Assembly (NCBI GenBank): GCA_030068145.1
Contig: JAPJBO010000088.1
Coordinates: forward strand, 62,001 to 126,000
Reading direction: 5' to 3'
DNA from: Diplonema papillatum
Lineage: Eukaryota; Euglenozoa; Diplonemea; Diplonemida; Diplonemidae
Length of the DNA: 64,000 nt
Within the stretch, counting starts at the first letter, position 1. The number at the start of each line of letters is the position of its first letter. The position numbers and the translations under genes are program-made. Below are positions 29,844-40,872 of this stretch, piece after piece. Below the pieces are notes generated by a model that saw only the letters and a list, made by a program, of their open reading frames with translations, made no database searches and was not told the DNA's origin.

Positions 29844-31059
29844 GCCTGGCGCCCATCCGCACGAAGAGGAGAGAAGCCACCGTGTATTGGGTGGGGTTCA
29901 AAAACCCCGGGCTTTTTCTTTTCTAGATGGACCCTTTTTTCGTGTTTCCGAGGGTGTCTTTTCGACCCTTTTCTTGGAAAGAGCGAGGAGGTGTCTGCGA
30001 AATCAGAAATCAGGACCACACGGAGCGCGCTGCACACACTTCGTTCCTTCCGGGATGGACGTTTCTCAATGTGCTTTAGTCATTTGTGCGTAGATGACGC
30101 AATCTGTGCTTCTAAGGTCACAACTCTGGGCGTGATGCGATGTGGTCAATTTTTGTTGTTGCACTGGTAGTGAGCCTGTCTGCGACCTTTTGAGTTGATG
30201 GGCACTTCTCTGCGTTGTCAGCATTTAATCTCCTTCGTATGTGCGCTGCTGCTTTTGCGTTAGAAATGGAGGAGCATTTCGGAATGGAAAGCAAGCGATG
30301 GAACGTGCTGCTCCCTGCAGGGGAGGTGCAAGAACGTGTATGGAAAGGTATGAGCTCAACACCGCACTGTGTCGTACCTGCACCGATCGTCATCAGGCGT
30401 GGAACCTGTGTGTCTGCAGATAGGACAGCAATGTGAGTCTGGTGTGCGTAGCCAGCCGGTCCGTCCCTATCTCTTGAACCTGCATCGAAGTGCCTGCCGC
30501 TGTTTATCACAGTGAATCACGGTCCACCACAGTCTATCAGGTCCATCCCTAGGTCCTAGAGCTGCATCGAATTGTCCGGTGCTGTATTCTCCGGTCTATC
30601 ACGGTCTATCAAGAGGATGGACCGGATCAGGCTGTTCGTACTTCGACAAACCAGGCCATCACAGGTACGTACATGGGTGGTGGAAAACAACAAGGGTGCC
30701 ATTGCCTAGGTCTCGTTTCACGATTGTTTTTCTGAAGGGTATCACCCCGGACATCTTCGCGCTCGTGGGCTGTGTATGGGGAGTCGGCGCATCCCGGCAC
30801 TGTCGCACAATCAATGGGAGGATCAGAGCAAAGTAAAGTACACTGGAAAACTGGGTTCTGGTGCAGTGTGGGCGACGTTAAAAAATCACACAAAACTGCA
30901 CGTGGATTTGAGCTAGTCCACCCCCCCTGAAAAACGACCTGGGCTCGTTTTTTTTCCGCTCGATTACATTCTCCAACGCTCTACTAAACTGATGCATTAT
31001 TGCCGCAAGATTTTCTTTGCGTTCTCATCTAAACTACTAAACTCGAATGCGGTCTACGT
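29844..31059. other. No gene supported; T9 repeat at 30340-30445
   Basis: T9 copy (CACCGATCGTCATCAGGCGT, GTCTGCAGATAGGACAGCAA). 30468-30615 has two degenerate copies of CTAGAGCTGCATCGAATTG...TCTATCACGGT. A 73-codon plus-strand ORF at 30215-30436 overlaps T9 and is not convincing. Confidence 0.45.
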
Positions 31060-31230
31060 GCGTTCCACGTGCAACCGATGAAGCCGGACGAGCAGCCGAA
31101 GGGGAAGCGAAGCGCGCCTGAACGCGACGCAAGGCGAGCTGAAGAGGCGAACACATGACACATCGCGTGCGAAGAGGTAACCGCGATGCCAGCGATGCAG
31201 GTTATCGCCACAGATTTTTTGCATGCTGAT
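31060..31230 (+). repeat. KR dispersed repeat copy
   Basis: Reads VQPMKPDEQPKGKRSAPERD and, after a frame change, ELKRRTHDTSRAKR with a stop, followed by TTATCGCCACAGATTTTTTG. Aligns with 34718-34945. Confidence 0.7.
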
Positions 31231-31555
31231 CCAAGCTACAACGCTCGACAACGTTCGATCGGCCAGGGGGTGAATTCGCTCAAGACTGCTGTACGTCGGC
31301 TCGACGTTTGCACGCTGCGGTTGACCGTTCCGCTCTTGCCCTCGGCGCGAGCTTATCCTTTTTCCCTTCTTCTTCGTGAGCAACGTCTAAAAGTCACGCA
31401 AAACTGCACATGGGTGCCACGCGCCCATTACGCTCCCGCGAAGCTGTCAAACGCGCCGTTTTTCCCGCCTTCTCGACAACAGAAGGGATGTTCACTCGTA
31501 GTATCGCTTTTTCACAAACAAGTCAGGCTAGATTCGGCTGGGACGACAGGGGCGG

Positions 31556-31685
31556 GGGTAGTCACGCCTTAGCAGTCCCAGGGCCTCTTCCCAATATGTG
31601 CATCGCTACCGCGCTGACCTTACGCAAGAGACTAGTTAGAGTGCAGGGACCATCTCTCCGGGGAGTTTCCGGTCTCCTCACTTCA
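31556..31685 (+). repeat. T1 repeat, head and core
   Basis: Head TAGTCACGCCTTAGCAGTCC at 31559 and core GTTAGAGTGCAGGGACCATC at 31635, without a (GA)n tract. This copy shows that head and core belong to one element. Confidence 0.85.
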
Positions 31686-32902
31686 CCACAGGGCGACCCG
31701 CGAGATTTCCAGAACGAAGAACACATGAGCACTTGCGGAGTTCGGCAGGCACTACTAAACGAAGTAACAGGCGACCAGCACCGACTGATCAATGATGGTG
31801 AAAAACGGCAACAGGCAAAGGACTCTGGCGCGGATACAGAATTGTAAACCTCGCATCACGAAAGCTCTTTGTCCCTCTTACCCCTGCGAACGCGTTTGAG
31901 CTAAAATCCTTCGGGATTCCGCCATGCTGATGGTGGCTGCGACCCATTGCAGAGCACAGGTGGGGTTCGCAGCAGCTGTTCAGGCTCGTTGCTCGCCCCT
32001 CCCCCACCTTTCGTGGGTAGGTCGCCTGAGGCCCGACCCCAAGGAGGGTGCAAAGAACGAAGAAAAGATTTGGTGGCTGCTGCATCAAAACGATACACCA
32101 CACACTAATAATTCTAAGTAACACCACACACTAATAATTTCTTGGAATTATTCCCTGAAGTTGTGGTGGATTTAGCTTTGGTTTTTTGAATAGGAGGATT
32201 GGCAACAGGCAATAGGTACGTCTACCTGCCTGTGTGTGCCATGTGTGTTTGCCACATTATTGCTATCGCGACGCCTCCGAACACGGAACGCAAGGGGGGT
32301 AAGCAAAAGCGTGAGAGGTTGGTTGTGTGAGGTAGGGAAAAGTCCTGCGCAAAAGTATGTATGAGGCGGATAGTTTTCATCTTCCTTCGTCGTATAAGAC
32401 ACTAGCGTCCTATGCCGACAAAAAAAAAGTACAGTTTCCCTTCTCTTGGGTGTTGTTCGTTGTTTGTGGTTTCGTGAGTACCCAAACAGCTTTGAATCCC
32501 TTGCTGTGCTTCCGTCAGACAGGTGAGCTAACGAGCTTCGAATAGTATGTGCTCAGCATCGAATGTGTCCTATCTGCGCCGTGTTTCGGTCCTTTAAGCC
32601 AACGGACACACTACGCGGACCATCATCAGCGCAAAACATGAGCACCCGCAGGCAGAACATGCATGTGAGCCTGGTTCGTGGCCTGGGCTGGTCCTGACCC
32701 AGGTGATCTCAAGAGCGCTGTTGCTCATGACAACAACCGTCCAGTTGAACTGGGTTTGCTGGGGGAATCTCAGCACAGTCGTCAAAGCCACCCCTGAAAC
32801 CAGTGGTTGCGGGTGTTGTTTGTAGGGAAGATCCCCGTCGGTCTGTTCCCAATCGGTTCATAATACTACACTTCATAATAGTCTGAGTCGTCGTGTACGA
32901 CA
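31686..32902. other. No gene supported; T9 repeat at 32545-32690
   Basis: The T9 copy is diverged (GTTTCGGTCCTTTAAGCC, GCATGTGAGCCTGGTTCGTG). ACACTAATAATTTCT/AACACCACACACTAATAATT is duplicated at 32099-32140. Confidence 0.4.
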
Positions 32903-33076
32903 AAAAAAGACAGGCGCTTCGTTTTGTGTGTGCGTGTCGGTTGATCGTTTTCCCACTTGTATTTACCCTGTGTATATTCAGGCAAGGAATACTGATCAAC
33001 CACCAAAACACGCTGCCTACGTCTTTTTAGCCTGCACAATACATTGAAGGGCAACCCAAAGATTGTTAGTACTAAA
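32903..33076 (+). repeat. R dispersed repeat, intact copy
   Basis: GACAGGCGCTTCGTTTTGTG to AAGATTGTTAGTACTAAAAA, over 90% like the 27-kb copy by eye. Includes GGTTGATC...GATCAACC inverted ends and TACCCTGTGTATATTCAGG uninterrupted. Confidence 0.85.
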
Positions 33077-33203
33077 AAAAAGGCCAACTCCGCCGAAGAC
33101 CTGAAGTTCGGTGGGCAAAAGGCAATAGCGACGGACCTACAGACGAGTTTTCGGTATGCTGGAGCACACCTCACGTGGCATGTACTGCATGTGTATGTAC
33201 TAC

Positions 33204-33325
33204 TAAGCACTTCCTGAGGATGCCCTTGGGTGCTCCCTCGGGCCCGGCCGTACAGGATGCACTACCAAGCACTTCCTGAGGATGCCCTTGGGTGCTCCCT
33301 CGGGCCCGGCGGTACAGAATTCTCC
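33204..33325. repeat. 61-bp tandem duplication
   Basis: AAGCACTTCCTGAGGATGCC through CCCTCGGGCCCGGC twice (33204-33264, 33265-33325). Confidence 0.9.
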
Positions 33326-34010
33326 GGCAAAAATAAGTGCAGCCAGCGAACTGGAGGAATTTTGAAACGGCTCGTGCAATAGCTGACCGCAACTTCGCCG
33401 GTTCCGTCCTGAGAAGCGCCCGGACGGGGCGTTCATCAACCGCACATCCGCCCGCGGACTACTTCCACCGCACCCAAATGTGCCTGAGTTTTCGTGCGAG
33501 CTGCTTCTTTTTTTTTGACATTGCAACTGGCGGCCTCCTCGAGTAGTTTCGACAAAGCAAGATGGCGCTTCGTTTTGTTTGTGCGTGTTCGATCGGTTCC
33601 CTTTTCTTGTTTTCTTTTCGCGATACACGTGGGCAACCCTCGCACGTGGTTGCTAGCACTGTGTTCCTTCAAACCTGTTTTGTTCATCTAACGGGAGTGA
33701 GGATAGTACGCTGCCATCGATGGTGTGGTCGGTGGGCCAGTTCCCCGTAGTTCCCCCGTAGTTCAACATGGGGGGGGGGTGTCTTTTTTTTTTTTTCGTT
33801 TCTTGTTTTTTTGCTGAGTGCTTCAGGTATGCAGCCTTGGGTCCTGGAGAGCATTTCCAAGCTACTTTGCACTTTTTCGTCACAAAATAAGGACAATTTC
33901 GGGTAATCCGAGCGTATCAAGATCAAAGACCCCAGGAGACAAGCCACCTGGTCCAGGCCAAAATCGGTGAATTTCGGGGGGTAATTCCTTTGTGGCGACC
34001 ACTTTCTGCA
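33326..34010. other. No gene supported
   Basis: Includes a T3 right end (GGCGGCCTCCTCGAGTAGTT at about 33531), an R scrap at 33555-33600 and a poly-T run at 33785-33798. Confidence 0.4.
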
Positions 34011-34287
34011 GTCGGCCCTGGGCGGAAGAGCAGTATTACGGCCCCAACTTGCGCAGAGCGGCCATAAGGAGGAGGAACTGAGGGCCGCCATCCGGTGGGC
34101 AGCCATGCGCGAGTCCGAGCCGCTCGCGCTCACGGAACTGGGTTTCGCGGGCGATGTCTACCCGAGCTGCGGGGCGGTGGTCGCCACCCGGGGGGAGGTG
34201 GAACACCACGCCGCCATGCACGCCTGCGTGCCCCGAAGAGGAAGGAATAGGATGAGAAGGAAGGACAGACTGCGAGTCACGGTTTGA
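34011..34287 (+). CDS. Possible exon with a zinc-finger-like Cys/His cluster
   Basis: After acceptor CTTTCTGCAG a frame runs to a stop at 34285-34287. It includes HKEEELRAAIRWAAMRESEP, then YPSCGAVVATRGEVEHHAAM and HAC, with codon use like the real exons. The CxxxxxxxxxxxxHHxxxHxC spacing could bind zinc. No donor partner exon was found and I do not recognise the family. It may be a gene fragment. Confidence 0.35.
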
Positions 34288-34332
34288 CAGGTAGTGACAG
34301 GATCAGCTGCAGTAAGGAGAGCAGGAAATGTT

Positions 34333-34716
34333 CTACCAGAGGCCCCGCGCCCCCACGCCTCGTCGCTGAACCCTGACGGTTTTTAAAAGTCTTGCGAGTA
34401 CCCTCGCACGCATGCTCAACGGTGTCCCGTCCGTCGTCGCTACGACACTACCCGGAAGATCTAGTTTGGTGCACACTTCAAAGTCGACGGTGAGCTCTGC
34501 CATCGCGACGTCACCCACCACCGACCAGCACATCCCATCCAGCCAATACTGCAGCGCCTGGAACCACCTCTCTCCTCCGACCGCCGCGAAGGTCTGCGGT
34601 CCCGCGATCGCTTCGAAACCCGGCCGGATGGATCTTTTCCCTACGCGTGGAGGTGGAAGGGCAGAGCGTGCGGCGAGATGGGCGGTGTTCAACGCTACGG
34701 AACACGAAGTGGAGTG
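34333..34716 (-). pseudogene. Probable transposable-element ORF remnant
   Basis: A minus-strand frame reads GERWFQALQYWLDGMCWSVV, then AMAELTVDFEVCTKLDLP and MRARVLARLLKTV, ending in a stop at 34333. The W...W.EL.VDFE..T..DLP...RAR..A..LK pattern resembles the region after the reverse transcriptase in some protist LINE-type polyproteins. No RT motif is present in the window, so this is a fragment at best. Confidence 0.35.
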
Positions 34717-34717
34717 A

Positions 34718-34945
34718 GCGGGTGTGCCACGAGCACCAGAAAGTGAAGTGCGGCGTGTGAAAGCGCCGGTGCAGCAACCGATGAACCTGGACGAGCAATC
34801 GAAGAAGAAGCGACGCACCAAACGCGCGCCTGAGCGCGACGATCAAGTCGAGCTAAAGAGGCGAAAGAATGACACATCACGTACGAAGAGATAACCGCGA
34901 CACCGCAAATCGCCACAGATTATTTGCATTCTAACCCAAACTATC
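34718..34945 (+). repeat. KR dispersed repeat with the cleanest C-terminal frame
   Basis: Following a stop at 34717 the frame reads ...VQQPMNLDEQSKKKRR, then PERDDQVELKRRKNDTSRT and KR, then a stop at about 34890. The tail ATCGCCACAGATTATTTGCA follows. Compare 31060-31230 and 27956-28290. Confidence 0.7.
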
Positions 34946-35128
34946 AGAGGCGGTCGCGGTCGAAGACGGCAACCCGAGCGAGGAGCAAGGTTTATAACCA
35001 GAATTACAGTCATAATGGCCATGCTGAAGGCAAGGTTGCGTTGCAGGAGGAGAAACTGGTGCTTGGCCGAGGATAAGATGGCTATGGCGGCAGGGGCAGA
35101 ACAGAGAGACAGCGAGTCCTTCTTGTGG

Positions 35129-35252
35129 GGTAGTCACGCCTTCGCAGTCCTAGGACCTCCGCCCACTTGCATACAGCCGTCGACTGGCCTTTCCCAAGAG
35201 GACGAGTTGGAATGCAGGTACCATCTCCGGAGAGCTTCCGGTTTCTCCCAGA
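35129..35252 (+). repeat. T1 repeat, head and core
   Basis: GTAGTCACGCCTTCGCAGTC at 35130 and GGAATGCAGGTACCATCTCC at 35210, diverged. Confidence 0.75.
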
Positions 35253-36402
35253 GTAGAGGAGCTGATGCAAACGCCACCTGGGCTTCTGAACGTGAATGCA
35301 GATCACCTTCTTGCCCAAACCCAAGAGGGATTGGAGTGTCGGAATGGCGCGCAAGGAGAGGCTCCGGCTTGTTTGCTTCTTTTCGCTGGGAGACTTCGGA
35401 CACGGCAAAGCCTTGGGTTCTTCGGGCTCTGCATCCTTCTATTCCAGAGATCGTAGAGCAGTTTGCCGACAACAACATTAGCCTTGAATGGCATGCTTCG
35501 GGTGAGGGCATGCAGTTTATGAAGAAGTAACTTCTTCTCAGCTTCCCTTCCATGCAGACAGTTTCTTATCAGCTTCCCTTCCATGCAGACAAGTTGGACT
35601 CAAGCACATATCTTCGTCTATCACCGGACTCTTGATTGCGTGCAGCCAATTTTATCTGTGGGATGTCCAAGATATTCTGCAGATCTCGATCGGTCAGGCC
35701 TCTGCCATCCGTCACGATAACGCAATTATTTTCAAGGACCAGTACAAGCACGCAATGGTGGCAACTGTGCTTTTCCTACAGTCCTCTTGGGGAACGTTGA
35801 AGGGGGCCCGGTAGCGAGATTTACTTAGGTCCTGCAAGCGTGAGCCAACCGACTTCTGCGAGTCCTGCGATAGCGTTCGAGTCTACTTTCCAATCCAACG
35901 AATCCTTCATGCCCCGGCGTCACGAAAGCACCACCTCCGACACCCCGAAGGCTCCATTTTTCAAAAGGCTTGGCCCTTCTGTGGAAAGCCCAAGCAAGAG
36001 GAACCGGTTTGCTCACTCCAAAGCTCCCGGTTTGGCGCCGGTGCGTGGCGTTTGAAAAAGTCCACTACAAAAAAAAAAAAAAAAGACACCCCAAGGTCAG
36101 TTCCCCGTAGTTCCCCCGTAGTTCCCCTTGGCTATACCGACCACACCAATCGATCTGTTTTTGTTCTTGACAAATTGCATTTGTTAGACACAAAAACTCG
36201 TCCAGTGGGCCAACGCCCCTGCCAGCAGAAGAATGGACTTGCTTTTACTGTGCTCTCTTCGGCAAGTGTGTCAAACTAGCACCATCCGAAGTCGTTCCGG
36301 CAGGTTTTGTTACATAAGCGCCAGCTTGGAAGGAAATGCTCGACGATGCTGCCAGACAAAGAACAGAAGGGATCCCAAGTGCTGTAGCTACCGAACCACG
36401 TG
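35253..36402. other. No gene supported
   Basis: Frames at 35569-35814 have a protein-like look on both strands (minus: VIVTDGRGLTDRDLQNILD) and might be a decayed element ORF. A 27-bp direct repeat (TTCTTATCAGCTTCCCTTCC / CATGCAGACA) occurs at 35531-35590. Confidence 0.35.
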
Positions 36403-36605
36403 TTGAACGGACGTGAGGTCATGCGGGTCTACCCCTACACGACAAATCACACAAACACAACAGGTCAAGGTCCGGAGTGAGAAAACGACCACGGTGGTGT
36501 AAGCGAAGAACAAATCAGATTGTGTTTGTATTGTATTTGCCCCTCTACCTCTATATTTCCTCCCTTCCATTCGGAGTCAAAGCAGCTACGTCGAGTATTT
36601 CTCTA
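36403..36605 (+). repeat. T5 dispersed repeat, copy 2
   Basis: Inverted relative to 13010-13245, with similar length and no large gaps. Confidence 0.85.
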
Positions 36606-37546
36606 CCGATAGTTTTTTTTTTTTTCCCGACGACAACCAGGGTATTAGCGGGACCCTCAAAATCGTGTACAACCTGAAAATAATGTGAGGGATAGCCATT
36701 TTCTGGTGGGGAAGCTATGTTGGGCACTTTTTGTCTCGAAGAAATGTAAAAACAGGGGTTCGGCCAGAAGCTCTTCAGAAAAAGCGCAGTTTGCGCGGAA
36801 GAAAAGCCTCTGTTCGCTGTTGCAACGTGCCCATCCCGGTGCAGTGGGTTGGACCCCCGACCGACTGCGCCAGGGGCGGTTCACCGAGGACCCCCGTGTT
36901 TCAGATCGCGTCCTCCCCGTCTTGTATAAGAACGGTTTTGGCTTATTGTTGTTGACTACCAGGCCCCGCGCAGCGGCAAATTTTTTTGGGGTATGTTTCT
37001 TGGTGACGTGTTTATGACTGTCCCCCCCTGATGATGAGACTTTAGCTAGGCCCCACCAGCAGTTTGACCCAGTTTGACCCATACACCACGGGGCTGGCCC
37101 CCAGGGTTCCCGAAAAAAACGCATATTTCTTTTGGATTTTTCCGTTTTCCAAGGTGGACTAGAGGATGTGACACCAGATTTTTTTTTGTCAACAACAGCA
37201 GCTCGTGCTGGGCTCCTTTTTTTTTTTTTTCAAAATGTGAGGATTTGCCTCACAATTGAAACTGACGCTAACCTATGACGACAACTAGTGTCAGACTAGC
37301 CTACCCGAAGGCAGTTGATTTCTTTAGGCAAGGTTTCTCTACCGGCGGATGTTGTTTGGGATAGCGTAGTTTTTTTTTTTTTTGTTTGAGTGCAGGGGTT
37401 TTCAAGGTGGCCTGGTGGCCTACCTCAGATTCAACCGCAGCGCGGTCTAAAGTGTGCTGCAGCACTGGATCGACGTTCCCGCACATCCAAGTACTGCAGA
37501 GCCAGGCGCGCGCTCGCGAAAAGCGCAAACACACAGCCTGCCATGC
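36606..37546. other. No gene supported
   Basis: Several poly-T runs (36608-36625, 37168-37180, 37217-37230, 37370-37383). No domain in any frame. Confidence 0.35.
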
Positions 37547-37616
37547 GAATATTCGAGGGGCGGCCACATTCCCTCCTTCAATATCGATGTTGCAACCGGC
37601 GGCCTTCTCGAGCATT
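37547..37616 (+). mobile_element. T3 mini-copy, about 70 bp
   Basis: AATATTCGAGGGGCGGCC faces GGCGGCCTTCTCGAGCATTC with almost no interior, so the two inverted ends are nearly joined. CAGGTGTTTGTAC follows, as after other T3 copies. Confidence 0.65.
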
Positions 37617-38497
37617 CCCAGCAAAGCCCAGGTGTTTGTACAACAAAAAAAACACAGCCCCCCGCCCTTTCAGAACTAGACTGTTTCTTGTAGTAAGCGG
37701 TCGGGTTTTTGAAGTCTCCGTTTGAACTCTTTCCCGGAAAATCGACTCGGGGGGCTCCGCCCGCAGCATTTTTCGGGAGGGGACAATGCCAAATTTCTTC
37801 TTTACCAAACGCGGAATGTTGGAGGAAAAGAGAAGCTCGTCTGACGCGTTCCCTATGGCGCTTTCTTCTTGTTTGTGCGCACTACCAGAACTCACTTGCT
37901 TTTTGCAAGCTTCATGTGTAGTGCGCGGCCCACTATAGGTAGACCTTGCTCACACAAAAAGAAAGGCGGCGGGCGAGGGGGCTTGGGTTAAATGGATATA
38001 CGACGTTTTGCCTGTCTTGCGTTGTTTGATGCGTGGGTTTCGTCCACTTCTCGAAGAAACAGGGAGGAAAAAGGGAGTTTAAGATTCCGTGAAAAGCAGG
38101 AAGGGGAGGCGATCGATACAGGTCACTGCGACACTAGAGTAGTGAGCAAGCGACAGTCATCTGAGCCTCCTGTGCAGAGCCAGAAGCTGGAGGAAGCCAC
38201 ACCTCAATCGCAGCCGTGGCGCGGCCGGAGTCTTCCCCTTCGGTTATTTTAGAGTGAGCAGCACAAGCTGAAGAGGTCTGGTCAACTCGTCTCTACCTTA
38301 CTACGCATAATTGCGAAGTAAAACAAAGGCGGGATTCCTCCAGGGCGCGACTGCCGCTTCGCGCTGGACACCACACCACATGGGGATCAAGGTGTATGCT
38401 GCGCAGTGGTGTGTACGGGGTTGTGCACAGGGTGTTGATACCTGCTCCACAACTGGTACCAGAATGGGTACACCGCGGGATCGGACGTGAGGACCAG
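37617..38497. other. No gene supported
   Basis: An 86-codon plus-strand ORF at 37992-38252 (MDIRRFACLALFDAWVSSTS...) has no recognisable domain. Confidence 0.3.
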
Positions 38498-38550
38498 AGA
38501 GAGAGTGTGCAGGGACCATCTCTCCGGGGTGTTTCCGGTCTCCTCGCTTC
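38498..38550 (+). repeat. T1 core
   Basis: AGAGAGAGTGTGCAGGGACC followed by ATCTCTCCGGGGTGTTTCCG. Confidence 0.8.
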
Positions 38551-38612
38551 TCAGGTCCTGAGGATCATATTGGTACCTATGAATACACAGTATGCACTCG
38601 CTGTAGACCAGC

Positions 38613-39166
38613 TCAGCAGTAGTGGTAGTAGTCGATTTCGACCAATGCCTCCTCTTGGATCTCCTCGAGGACGTCGAGCATGACTTCCAGCGGGCAGAGG
38701 GCGACGAGGGCGGAGCCGTGGCACAGGACGTCCCAACGGGCGTGTTTCACGGTTTCCGTGGAACCGACCGTCACCAACGGATACTTCATCGCCGCCGCGG
38801 AGACACGCAAGCCTTGCGGCTCGGCCGGATCTGCGAAGGCGGCTTGGTAGCCCAAGGCTTCGACGCCCGATGTCACGTACCTCGCGAAGCGCAGGAACGT
38901 GGCGTCCAGCTTCCCCGTCTCGACGCTGCTGAGGGTCGCTGATGGGTACACGTTTCTTCGCTGGAACGTGGGGACGAGGAGGACGTCGAAATCGGTCGCG
39001 TGCAGCTTCTCGCGCTCGATGACGGCCTGCGCGAACTGCCATCCGTCCGAAAACCGCGTCGCCATCTCTTGGTGGGGCAGCTGGTGGATGCTGAACTCAA
39101 GCCGCCCGCCCCAGATCGTCATCATCCGAGTAGCCACCAGCAGCCCTTCCTCCGGTTCCGCCTCGC
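38613..39166 (-). CDS. 3' exon of an unrecognised conserved-looking protein
   Basis: After acceptor ACGGCGCAG (39167) a frame of about 184 residues runs to a TGA at 38613. It reads AEPEEGLLVATRMMTIWGG, then DFDVLLVPTFQRRNVYPSA, RFARYVTSGVEALGYQAAF, WDVLCHGSALVALCPLEV and EIDYYHYC. Codon use is strongly GC3-rich and the sequence is protein-like throughout (buried hydrophobics, balanced charge), so I believe it is a real exon. I cannot name the family. DVLLVPT recalls amidases but the rest does not fit. A T4-like repeat lies in the intron just upstream. Confidence 0.5.
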
Positions 39167-39214
39167 CTGCGCCGTTGCGTTTTTGTAGCGTTGGGCCAAA
39201 AAGAAGGCTTTTTC

Positions 39215-39878
39215 GTTGGCCGCACTGCGGTTTCAGGTGGCAATTTGACAAATGACCAGGTCCTACTCGGGCGGTTCAGGGTAGCGCGATCACTGCCGTG
39301 GTGCAAGAAGCACACAAGCCAAAATATACGATAATAGCATAGTACATTTCTAGACCACACGATGCTTTTTCTAGCGTTATTTGTGGATTAGAAGGTCGGT
39401 ATTTTAAAGTCTCCGGTTGACCGTAGAGGCTGGGGCATGGGGGGGGGTTGAGAGGGTTGAGAAAAGTGAGAGGGTGCAGCTCGTTTCGGGTGATGTGTCA
39501 CTCCATTGTGAAACCTTGTGAAGTCCTCTAACGCGTTTAGGGGGTGTTTGTGTCTGAAAAGAAGAAGACGAAAACGACAGGCCGCTTCGTTTTGTTTGTG
39601 CATGCCGGTTGATCGTTTTCCCACTTGTATTTACCCTGTGTCAAAACACGCTGCCTACGTCTTTTTAGCCTGCACAATACATTGAAGGGCAACCCGCAAG
39701 ATTGTTAGTACCAAAAGAAGACGTTGGCCGCACTGCGGTTTCAGGTGGCAATTTGACAAATGATCAGGTCCTACTCGGGCGGTTCAGGGTAGCGCGATCA
39801 CTGCCAGCCCCGTGGTGCCCTAAGCACACAAGCCGAAATACACGATAATAGCATAGTACATTACTAGACCACACGATG
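39215..39878. repeat. T4-derived duplication flanking an R copy
   Basis: 39215-39365 and 39723-39878 are direct copies (GTTGGCCGCACTGCGGTTTC, CTCGGGCGGTTCAGGGTAGC, ACGATAATAGCATAGTACAT). Between them lie an S-repeat scrap (39393-39425) and an R copy (39570-39713) that lacks R's central hairpin half. Confidence 0.85.
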
Positions 39879-40254
39879 CGCGATACCGTGACAACGTTTA
39901 GTTAGCTGCAATGACTACGTTCTCTAGGAAGGCGGTTACTGTTTGTCGCGGCACGAATTGCTTGAAGTATCTATCGATGGCCTGCATTAGTCACTAGGTG
40001 GCTTCCTCCACCATCGAACCGTGTCGTACTGAATCAGACTGGAACTGCTATAATATTATGCCGAATCAGTCGTATACTGAGACTGCAAGAACCAGTCATG
40101 TACTGGTAGACTGCCATTTTCGGCAGCCGGACTGGAACTGCCGTGAACTGAATCACGGCATGAGAACCTGCGTGCTTCCCTCGTGTGAGACCTTCCTTTT
40201 GAATTGCTGCAGCTGGTGCTTCGACACGCGAGTTGCTTGACAAGAAAAGCATAC
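39879..40254. other. Presumed intron or 3' region of the MGNCG gene
   Basis: No further exon identified. Three copies of a GACTGGAACTGC motif occur at about 40037-40142. Confidence 0.35.
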
Positions 40255-40872
40255 CGGACGACGTGGTGCAGTCGCTCGAGGATTCCACTATGTTCGAGTT
40301 CAGCTCCTCTTCGCCTATGTCCTCCAAATCCTATTCGCGTTGTTGAGTAAGCACACGGCCCCGTTGAAGGAGGAGTCGACCCAGTCTACCGCACGAAAGT
40401 GAACTCCGGTCTCTGAAGCTGGAGGTGATGCAAAAGAGCAACACATCTTGAGCACCAAAGCCGTAAACGCGGCTGAATAATAAGAAATGATGCACACCTG
40501 TCGTTGCAGCGCACTGCAGCCTGTGCCTGTGAGCTTTCTCTTGAGCTTGATGGGGCTACTGACGATCACCTTCTCGCCTTCTCTATTCACCTCCACCCCC
40601 GTCGGCAGGTCGTCACGAGGGACGCGCCGCTCCGACTGCACAGGATTCTCGACGGGGTTGTCCACTGTTTTTCCGGACGAAAACGGCGCATCGTTGGCCA
40701 CCGCGTCATTCAACGGCGTCGGCTTCGGGCCCGATGGCTTGCCCAGCGGGCTGTCGCCAGGAGCGTCGTTGTTGGCGTTCTTCTCCGGGGCGGCGGAAGG
40801 AGCCCGGGTTGGGGTAACCGATCGGGTGCCCGGCGTCTTCTGAGCGTTATCGGTGGTGCCACAGTTCCCCAT
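40255..40872 (-). CDS. Protein with MGNCG acylation-type N-terminus, first two exons
   Basis: Exon 1, 40872-40498, encodes 125 residues and ends at donor CGACAG|GTGTGC (phase 0). MGNCGTTDNA fits N-myristoylation at Gly2 with palmitoylation at Cys4, which would place the protein on membranes. The rest is Pro/Asn/Ser-rich and disordered, with a basic end (SSPIKLKRKLTGTG). A probable exon 2, 40330-40255 (acceptor GCGAATAG, donor TCCG|GTATGC), reads DLEDIGEEELNSNIVESSSD. No catalytic domain is visible; it would lie further left or has been lost. Similar N-termini occur in calcium-dependent kinases and small adaptors, but nothing here proves that. Confidence 0.55.

Noticed and set aside
35569-35814. 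RNase H-like fragment (VTDGRGLTDRDLQ)
   Set aside because: The TD..SL..L resemblance is too short and the rest of the fold is absent. Noted only as a possible decayed element.
38613-39166. Amidase or fatty-acid amide hydrolase
   Set aside because: Only DVLLVPT fits; the Ser-Ser-Lys region and the GLPVGLQ-type C-terminus are absent.
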